Below, piece by piece: positions 23,581-29,102 of a stretch of 29,102 nucleotides of DNA. Origin of the DNA: JBDTMC01 sp039934475. Its GTDB lineage: Bacteria; Acidobacteriota; Terriglobia; Bryobacterales; Bryobacteraceae. The notes under the pieces were generated by a model. That model searched no databases. It was not told the origin of the DNA and worked only from the letters and a program-made list of their open reading frames with translations. Every line of letters begins with the position of its first letter. Position 1 is the first letter of the stretch. Location of the stretch: contig JBDTMC010000035.1 of assembly GCA_039934475.1 (NCBI GenBank), positions 1 to 29,102 of the forward strand, given 5' to 3'. Both the position numbers and the translations under genes were made by a program.

Positions 23581-24750
23581 ATGCGCATCTCCCGCCTTGA
23601 ATTCTTCCCCGTCAGTGTGCCTTACACCCATCGGGAGTGCAGCTCGCAAGTGGACCGTGACGGCGTCTCCGATGTCATCGTGAAAGCGACCACCGACAAC
23701 GGACTCACCGGCTGGGGTGAAAGTTGCAGCGGCGCCGACATCGCCTCGATAGTCGAAACGCTGCGCGCCATGTCGCCGTTCGTGGTCGGCCGCGATCCTT
23801 GGGAAAGCGAGTGGATTCGCGCGTCCCTGTGGCACACCGGGCTGTGGAACTTCCGCAAGGCGACAGCCAGCTTCGCCTACGCTGGAATCGACATGGCGCT
23901 ATGGGACCTCTGCGGCAAGGCGTGCGGGCAGCCGCTCTACAATCTCCTCGGGGGCCGCGTCCGCGATCACGCCACTTACTTCTACTATCTCTCCTGGGGT
24001 GACCAAGCCGACCTTGAGGCGCAGTGTCGCGAGGGCGTCGCGCGCGGCTATCAGGTCTTTTATCTCAAGGTTGGAAAAGACCCGGCAGCGGAGTTGCGCA
24101 TGGCTGGTGTGGTGCGCCGCGCCATAGGCCCGGACCGCAAGCTGCGCCTGGACGCCAACGGATCGTGGAGTGTAGCCGAGGCCTTACGCCATCTGGATGC
24201 GCTGGCGGCGCACGATATCGATTTCATAGAGCAGCCGGTGGCGCCCGACCCGCTAAGCAATATGAGTGAAGTGCGCGCCCGCTGCCGCATGGCGGTATGC
24301 GCCAATGAAGGACTGTGGACCGCCGAGGATGCCTACCGCCACATTACCGGCCGCACGGCGGACGTCTACTGCTTTAGTCCCTATTGGGTGGGTTCGTTGC
24401 TGGAGTTTCAACGGCTCTCCCGCGTGGCGGCTGCCGAAGGTCTCAGCGTTTGCAAACACACACATGGCGAGTTGGGGATTTCCGCAGCGGCCTGCCATCA
24501 CGTGCTTCTCACCCTGCCGAACATTGTGGAGGGTAACCAACAAACCGCACAGATGATGCAAGACGACGTGCTGGTGAATCGGTTGCCCATCGCGGACGGG
24601 CCGCATTGGGGAACCCCCGATGGCCCCGGCCCCGGCCTTGGCATCGAGATCGACGAGGACAAGCTGGTGCGCTATCACGCCCAGTTCCTGGAGCACGGCC
24701 AATACCTGCCTTACGACAAAGCGGCGCTGCGCCGTGAAGGGAGGTCCTGA
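23581..24750 (+). CDS. Enolase-superfamily (mandelate racemase/muconate lactonizing type) sugar-acid dehydratase
   Basis: A 389-residue protein. The N-terminal capping domain (MRISRLEFFPVSVPYTHREC onwards) precedes a TIM-barrel domain. Metal ligands are visible: Asp191 in LRLDANGSW, Glu217 in FIEQPV, Glu243 in CANEG. The Lys side has Lys163 in FYLKVG, with Tyr161 where many members have a first Lys. The His side is KHTHGELG (His293/His295). The order and spacing fit the mandelate racemase/muconate lactonizing group, whose members dehydrate aldonic or aldaric acids to 2-keto-3-deoxy acids or racemise acids. The exact substrate cannot be told. The stop overlaps the SDR start as TGATG (24748-24752). 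Neighbouring lactonase, dehydrogenase and glycosidase genes favour sugar-acid dehydration. Confidence 0.88.
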   Translation: MRISRLEFFPVSVPYTHRECSSQVDRDGVSDVIVKATTDNGLTGWGESCSGADIASIVETLRAMSPFVVGRDPWESEWIRASLWHTGLWNFRKATASFAYAGIDMALWDLCGKACGQPLYNLLGGRVRDHATYFYYLSWGDQADLEAQCREGVARGYQVFYLKVGKDPAAELRMAGVVRRAIGPDRKLRLDANGSWSVAEALRHLDALAAHDIDFIEQPVAPDPLSNMSEVRARCRMAVCANEGLWTAEDAYRHITGRTADVYCFSPYWVGSLLEFQRLSRVAAAEGLSVCKHTHGELGISAAACHHVLLTLPNIVEGNQQTAQMMQDDVLVNRLPIADGPHWGTPDGPGPGLGIEIDEDKLVRYHAQFLEHGQYLPYDKAALRREGRS

Positions 24751-25559
24751 TGGCGGGAAGAGTGTCCGGGAAAGTAGCCTTGGTTACCGGTGGCGCCTCA
24801 GGTATGGGTCGGGCCGGGTGTGCGATCCTGGCGCGCGAAGGCGCCAAAGTGGTTGTCGCCGACATCGCGGAAGAGCGCGCCGAAGCGGTGGCCGCGGGCG
24901 TCCGCGCGGAAGGCGGAGAGGCGCTGGCGGTGGCCGTCGATGTGCGCAGCGCGGAGCAAGTACAGGCAATGGTGGAGCGTGCCGTCGCCGCCTATGGCCG
25001 TATCGACGTGCTCTATCACAATGCCGTGGATGGCAAGTTTGTCAACGAACAGGACCGCCGTCTCACTGAGCTTCCCGACGAGACTTGGGACCGCATGATT
25101 GGCCTTGTGCTCACGGGCACGTTCCGCTGCGCGAAGTACGTGGGCCGGCAGATGGTGGCGCAGAAAAGCGGCTCGATCATCCTCAGCGCTACGGTCGATG
25201 CGCTCATCGGGTGTGCCGGACTCGATTCATATACGGCAGCCAAAGGCGGCGTCGTCGCGCTGACGAGATCGCTGGCCGCCGGGCTGGCGCGCGACGGTGT
25301 CCGCGTCAACGCCATCTGTCCCGGCTTTGTCGCTACAGAACCACAGCTCGAATGGCTGAAGAAGCCGGAGGCGCGGCAGATCATGAACATGCTGCATCTT
25401 CTACCTATTCCCACTCCAGAACAGATTGTGCCTTTCATGTTGTATTTGGCAAGCGACGAATCGAGCGTCGTCACGGGCGGCATCTTCCCTATCGATTGCG
25501 GCTACATGGCGTTCAAAGCGAATGTCGACCTGATGGGCGCCGCCGCAGGTGAGGAATGA
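24750..25559 (+). CDS. SDR-family NAD(P)-dependent oxidoreductase
   Basis: A 269-residue classical short-chain dehydrogenase. The dinucleotide motif TGGASGMG is at the N-terminus, with ADIAEE at the end of strand 2 (an acidic residue there usually favours NAD). The catalytic Ser146 is in ILSATVD, and Tyr161 and Lys165 are in SYTAAKGG. The NNAG motif is changed to YHNAV. CPGFVATEP and GGIFPIDCG near the C-terminus are also typical. The ribosome binding site GGGAGG lies 5 bases upstream of the ATG, which overlaps the preceding stop. The next gene starts inside this stop (ATGA, 25556-25559). In this operon it plausibly oxidises a sugar to its lactone, or a downstream hydroxy intermediate; this is inference from neighbours. 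Confidence 0.9.
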   Translation: MAGRVSGKVALVTGGASGMGRAGCAILAREGAKVVVADIAEERAEAVAAGVRAEGGEALAVAVDVRSAEQVQAMVERAVAAYGRIDVLYHNAVDGKFVNEQDRRLTELPDETWDRMIGLVLTGTFRCAKYVGRQMVAQKSGSIILSATVDALIGCAGLDSYTAAKGGVVALTRSLAAGLARDGVRVNAICPGFVATEPQLEWLKKPEARQIMNMLHLLPIPTPEQIVPFMLYLASDESSVVTGGIFPIDCGYMAFKANVDLMGAAAGEE

Positions 25560-25975
25560 AGCCCCAGCTCTGGCACTGGCTGGCGCCCGCCCTCATGGCG
25601 TGCCTGTGGTGGGGACTGTTCGGCTTCCTCGCCAAACTCGGGTCGGCCGATGTCAATGCCTACGACATGCAGGTGCTGTTCACGGTGGGAACAATCCCCA
25701 TCGCCATCTATATCCTGGTGCGCCGCGCAGGCATGCAGGCTAGCAACAAAGGAAGGTTCATCGGCGCGGTAATCGGCATCTTCGCCGGTGTGGGAGGAAT
25801 CGCTTATTTCGCCGCAATGGCCCGCGGCAAGGCTTCTATTGTAGGACCCGTTACCTCTCTTTTTCCTCTGGTGACGGTGCTGCTAGCTACCACGTTGCTG
25901 AAGGAACGCCTGAACCGGGTACAGATGGCGGGCATCGTCCTGGCGCTGATATCGGCCGCGCTACTCGCCACCTAG
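25556..25975 (+). CDS. Half-size EamA/DMT transporter subunit (first of pair)
   Basis: A 139-residue membrane protein with about five hydrophobic helices, from WLAPALMACLWWGLFGFLAK to AGIVLALISAALLAT. It equals a single EamA repeat, including the typical repeat end GPVTSLFPLVTVLLATTLLK followed by ERLNRVQMAGIVLAL. Ordinary DMT transporters carry two such repeats in about 300 residues. Here the second repeat is encoded by the next gene, 7 bases downstream, which suggests a heterodimer. It starts inside the SDR stop codon with an AGGTGAGGA site. The substrate is probably the sugar or sugar acid handled by this operon. Confidence 0.85.
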   Translation: MKPQLWHWLAPALMACLWWGLFGFLAKLGSADVNAYDMQVLFTVGTIPIAIYILVRRAGMQASNKGRFIGAVIGIFAGVGGIAYFAAMARGKASIVGPVTSLFPLVTVLLATTLLKERLNRVQMAGIVLALISAALLAT

Positions 25976-25982
25976 GACACCA

Positions 25983-26405
25983 ATGACCTGGCTCCTTGCC
26001 TCTCTCATCACCATCGCGCTATGGGGCGTCGTGGGACTGCTGCAAAAGCTCGGCTCCCAGCACAGCACTTCGAACAGCCTCATGCTGTGGACAACCGCAG
26101 GCTACTTACTTCTGTTGCCATTTCTATTCACTGATTCGCATCTGCTGTCATTACCCGCACGGGCCATTGTCGTCGGCGTGGCAAGCGGGTTGACCAACGG
26201 ACTGGGTGCCTGGTCGCTCTACACTGCCTTCGAACGTGGCGCCAGGGCCTCCGTAGCCGTGCCGCTGACTGCGCTGAATCCGCTAGTGACGCTGGTGCTC
26301 GCGCTGCTCGTCCTGGGTGAGCGGCTCACCGCCACGCAGACCGCCGGAGTCGTCCTCGCGCTGATTGCTGGCGTGATGTTGTCCTATGAACCGGACGCAA
26401 CGTAA
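25983..26405 (+). CDS. Half-size EamA/DMT transporter subunit (second of pair)
   Basis: A 140-residue membrane protein, again a single EamA repeat. It opens with WLLASLITIALWGVVGLLQK and ends with PLTALNPLVTLVLALLVLGE followed by RLTATQTAGVVLALIAG. A ribosome binding site AGGA lies about 6 bases before the ATG. It is clearly homologous in pattern to the preceding gene (tryptophan-containing first helix, E-R-L motif before the last helix) but different in sequence, so the pair is an old duplication and not a split caused by a frameshift: both have their own start, stop and ribosome binding site. The two halves probably assemble in opposite orientation, as in small multidrug-resistance-like pairs. 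Confidence 0.85.
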   Translation: MTWLLASLITIALWGVVGLLQKLGSQHSTSNSLMLWTTAGYLLLLPFLFTDSHLLSLPARAIVVGVASGLTNGLGAWSLYTAFERGARASVAVPLTALNPLVTLVLALLVLGERLTATQTAGVVLALIAGVMLSYEPDAT

Positions 26406-26416
26406 GGAGCCCGATC

Positions 26417-27313
26417 GTGAACGTAGAATTGATCGCCGATTTCAATGACCTCTGCGGCGAGTGCCCCATCTGGGATAGCGCCTCCGCGTCCCTCTATTGG
26501 ACCGATTGCGCCGGCTCCCGCTTTTATCACTACAACCCGCGCAATGGCCAAGCTGCCATCCTGCGTACCGGCGTGGAGGTGAATGGCTTCCGCTTCAACC
26601 GCAGTGGCGGCTTCGTCGTCTCCAACAGTTCCGGCGTCTGGTTGTGGCCGTCGCCCGATGCCGAACTGGTTCCGGTTGTGTCCCAAGTGGATGGTCGTCC
26701 GTGCCGTTTAAACGATTGCGCGGCTGATCCGGCTGGCCGCTTGTTGACCGGTTCGTTGTTCTACCATCCCGCCCATGATTATCCTCTCGGCCAGTTGATC
26801 AGCATTGGCACGAATGGCGTTGCAAGGGTGCTCGACGAAGGCTATCACCTCTCTAACGGCATCGCGTTCTCCCCCGATGGCTCGCTCCTCTATGCCACAG
26901 ACTCGGTAAGCCGGCGAATCTACGAATACGACTACGACCTCAGATCGGGCACAGCTAGCAATCGCCGTGTACGGGTTCAGGTTCCGCGTGACCAGGGCGT
27001 GCCGGACGGATTGCGCGTGGATACGAGCGGCTTTCTTTGGTCGGCACAGTGGTACGGAAGTTGCGTCGTGCGGTATGACCCGGAGGGCACCGAAGAGCGG
27101 CGCATTCCGGTTCCCGCCAAGCAGACCTCCTGTGTGACTTTCGGAGGCCCCGATCTGACCACGCTCTACATCACCACAGCCGGCCTGTCGGAACCGATGC
27201 CGGTAATGCCGCCTGGCTACGACGCCGTGGAAGGGCAATTCGGCGGACCGTTATATCGCATCGAAGTTGAGATTCAGGGTCTGCCGGATCTTCCGGCGGA
27301 CATCGTCTTGTGA
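26417..27313 (+). CDS. SMP-30/gluconolactonase/LRE-family lactonase
   Basis: A 298-residue six-bladed beta-propeller of the SMP-30 family, starting at GTG with AAGGAG 7 bases upstream (26404-26409, overlapping the previous stop). The divalent-metal ligands of the family are all visible: Glu15 in CGECPIWD, Asn99 in RLNDCAAD, Asn147 in LSNGIAFSPDG, and Asp197 in VPDGLRVD. There is no signal peptide, so the enzyme is cytoplasmic. The family hydrolyses aldonolactones to aldonic acids. Placed between an SDR dehydrogenase, a sugar-acid dehydratase and a glycosidase, it most likely opens the lactone made by the dehydrogenase. Confidence 0.92.
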   Translation: MNVELIADFNDLCGECPIWDSASASLYWTDCAGSRFYHYNPRNGQAAILRTGVEVNGFRFNRSGGFVVSNSSGVWLWPSPDAELVPVVSQVDGRPCRLNDCAADPAGRLLTGSLFYHPAHDYPLGQLISIGTNGVARVLDEGYHLSNGIAFSPDGSLLYATDSVSRRIYEYDYDLRSGTASNRRVRVQVPRDQGVPDGLRVDTSGFLWSAQWYGSCVVRYDPEGTEERRIPVPAKQTSCVTFGGPDLTTLYITTAGLSEPMPVMPPGYDAVEGQFGGPLYRIEVEIQGLPDLPADIVL

Positions 27314-27320
27314 GGGCACG

Positions 27321-29102
27321 ATGAGTATTCCCAGAACAGGTATCGTGTTCGCGCTGGCAGTCGCGATCACGTGGGGGCAGCCGAAGTCCACGACGTGGAC
27401 CGTTTCGCCCGACGTTGAGAAGAGCGTGCTGACGATCTCTCACGCCGCCTTGGGCGTGGTAATGAAGGACGTCAAATTGCACGTACGCGGTCCGGCCGGG
27501 CTCGTTCCCGTGCAGCGCTGGAAGATCGAAGACAGGGGCGAGGGAGAGTTTCTCCTCACCAGTGAATCGCCGCGTACGGGATGGAAAATCACGGTTCGCG
27601 ATCAACTCCTGTCCATCAACACAACGTCGGATGCCGCCGTGCTAACGGCAAGCGTTCCGGCCGGTCCGCAACGCATCGTCGCCCGGCTGATGGACCCTCA
27701 GGGAACGCCAGTCGATTGGGTGGGCACCAATGAAGTGAAAGGCGGCTATGGGGGCAGTGAGACGCGTAACCGGTCTTTCTTGCCGCGCCGCAATCCCGAC
27801 GTCCTCTACTTCTCCCTCGGTCAGGTATCGGGCAGCGAGTTTCATGCGCTGTTCGACCGGCGCACGGACACCGCCGTAGACTTCGGCCCCGGCTCCAACC
27901 TGAAGCGCAATCCCACCGATCCCGATCTTCTCGATCTCACTCTGCCGGTAGAGGGCAGCGTCACCGCGCGCGCCATTCCCGAATACTTCACCAAGGTGCT
28001 GGGCACGCCGTACTATGTCCCTTTCGACGACACAAAGTTCCGCCGCGCGCCCATGGTCTGGTCCAGTTGGACCAGCTATTACGAGGACGTGCGCGAAGAG
28101 GACATCGTCCGCAATGCCGACTGGCTGAGCGCCAACCTCAAGCCGTTCGGCTTCGAATACGTGCAATTGGACGACGGTTTCGATCGCGGACCCAAAGGGG
28201 AACACTACTGGATCGAAAACTGGGACAAAGAGAAGTTCCCTCACGGGCCGCAATGGCTCACTCAGTACATCAAGTCAAAAGGTCTGAAGGCGGGACTGTG
28301 GCTGGTCCCCAACGCCTACGCGGGCGCAGTGAAGGATCATCCCGACTGGTACCTTCGCGACCGCAAAAACGGCCTCATCCTCGACTACAACACGCCCTCG
28401 CTCGATACCAGTCATCCCGATGCATTGGCCTTCGTGCGGCGCATGTTCACCACTCTCGACAACTGGGGTTTCGACTACTACAAGTTCGACGGCGAGCACG
28501 CGCTCCCCCGCTACGTTCCTGCCATCGACCGCTACAAACTGCACGACCCCAACAGTGACCTGCTGGCGAACTACCAGCGGCGTCTTGCGGCTATCCGCGA
28601 AGTCCTGGGGCCTGATCGTTTCATTGAAGGATGCCCCGCCGGAACGCCGCTGAATGGCATCGGCTACTTCAACTCCTATTTCACCGGACACGATCTCTAC
28701 AACACATGGCTCGGCATGTACCCCTTGTTCAGCTCCATCAACGCGAACGTGTTTCTCAATCACATCGTGGTCTACGTGATGCCCGGCGAAGGCTTGGAGC
28801 TGGGCCTTCCGATGTCCGTGGAAGAAGCGTCCAGGAAGCGGCCAAAGATTGTGATCGACACGGCGAAGACCCGTGAGACGCCACTCACTACTTTCGGTCT
28901 CAATGACGCCGAAGCGCGCACCCTGGTCACCTACGTCGCCCTCACCGGAGTCGCTTACCCTCTGGCCAGCGTCATGTCGGAACTTCCGGCCGAACGCGTC
29001 CAGCTCCTGAAGCAGACCATGCCCACCATGCCCATTCTTCCCGTGGACCTCTTCAGCCGCGGCACCGACATGCAGTGGAACACCTTCCAAAAGGAGCGCC
29101 CG
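27321..29102 (+). CDS. Secreted clan-D-like glycoside hydrolase (alpha-galactosidase type), 3' end beyond window
   Basis: An open frame of 594 codons runs from the ATG at 27321 to the window edge with no stop. A signal peptide (MSIPRTGIVFALAVAITWGQ) is followed by an N-terminal beta-rich domain up to about residue 235. The catalytic TIM barrel then begins with MVWSSWTSYYEDVREEDIV. Clan-D-like signatures are the strand end EYVQLDDGFD, KAGLWLVPNAY, and the segment FDYYKFDGEHAL with Asp390 at the nucleophile position. Asp458 in YFTGHDLYN is a possible acid/base. GH27 and GH36 alpha-galactosidases have this order; the exact family is uncertain because the C-terminus is missing. GAGGG lies about 6 bases upstream and the SMP-30 stop is 8 bases away, so it is in the same operon. 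It should release the sugar used by the upstream enzymes. Confidence 0.82.
   Translation, partial: MSIPRTGIVFALAVAITWGQPKSTTWTVSPDVEKSVLTISHAALGVVMKDVKLHVRGPAGLVPVQRWKIEDRGEGEFLLTSESPRTGWKITVRDQLLSINTTSDAAVLTASVPAGPQRIVARLMDPQGTPVDWVGTNEVKGGYGGSETRNRSFLPRRNPDVLYFSLGQVSGSEFHALFDRRTDTAVDFGPGSNLKRNPTDPDLLDLTLPVEGSVTARAIPEYFTKVLGTPYYVPFDDTKFRRAPMVWSSWTSYYEDVREEDIVRNADWLSANLKPFGFEYVQLDDGFDRGPKGEHYWIENWDKEKFPHGPQWLTQYIKSKGLKAGLWLVPNAYAGAVKDHPDWYLRDRKNGLILDYNTPSLDTSHPDALAFVRRMFTTLDNWGFDYYKFDGEHALPRYVPAIDRYKLHDPNSDLLANYQRRLAAIREVLGPDRFIEGCPAGTPLNGIGYFNSYFTGHDLYNTWLGMYPLFSSINANVFLNHIVVYVMPGEGLELGLPMSVEEASRKRPKIVIDTAKTRETPLTTFGLNDAEARTLVTYVALTGVAYPLASVMSELPAERVQLLKQTMPTMPILPVDLFSRGTDMQWNTFQKERP

Overview
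The window is GC-rich, densely packed and bacterial. Several features fit an Acidobacteriota genome of the Bryobacterales/Solibacter type: a secreted M13 metallopeptidase, a Tat-exported amidohydrolase, an ECF sigma factor paired with a very large FecR-type partner, a lipobox-bearing hybrid histidine kinase with a long sensor region, and a secreted glycosidase next to sugar-acid enzymes. This placement is inferred from gene style. There is no rRNA, tRNA or other marker gene to confirm it.

Layout. Positions 1-3211 lie on the minus strand. They hold a YtrA-type GntR regulator, an SPFH/stomatin protein, a secreted alpha/beta hydrolase and a small exported protein in one unit, then a DUF2834 membrane protein, then a haloperoxidase-like hydrolase interrupted by an in-frame TGA at the left edge. 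Positions 3240-4548 form a less GC-rich accessory patch. It holds an orphan gene with a PD-(D/E)XK-like motif, a minus-strand gene remnant and about 320 bases with no recognisable gene. Positions 4549-10158 (plus) hold a thiolase, an OB-fold DUF35 partner and a class I aminotransferase that are translationally coupled, then an M13 peptidase and an amidohydrolase. Positions 10200-13820 (minus) encode a 1206-residue hybrid histidine kinase.

The rest is on the plus strand. It starts with a HEAT-repeat protein, a TetR regulator overlapping an Lnt-like N-acyltransferase, and an ECF sigma factor overlapping an 868-residue zinc-finger/FecR fusion. It continues with a SWIM/SNF2 helicase and a tight run from 23581 to the right edge: an enolase-superfamily dehydratase, an SDR dehydrogenase, two half-size EamA transporters, an SMP-30 lactonase and a secreted clan-D-like glycoside hydrolase that runs off the window. 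That run reads as a glycoside-to-sugar-acid catabolic operon: release of the sugar outside, uptake, oxidation to a lactone, lactone opening, dehydration to a 2-keto-3-deoxy acid.

Regulation visible in the DNA includes a perfect 15-bp palindrome touching the TetR start codon, an imperfect inverted repeat between the promoter elements of the GntR gene, an ECF-type promoter (GGAACTT...CGTTTT) before the sigma factor, and -10 boxes 5-9 bases before several first-in-unit start codons, which suggests leaderless mRNAs. The most striking unexplained structure is a perfect 14-bp-arm inverted repeat inside the sigma-partner gene, at the junction between its FecR part and its large C-terminal part.
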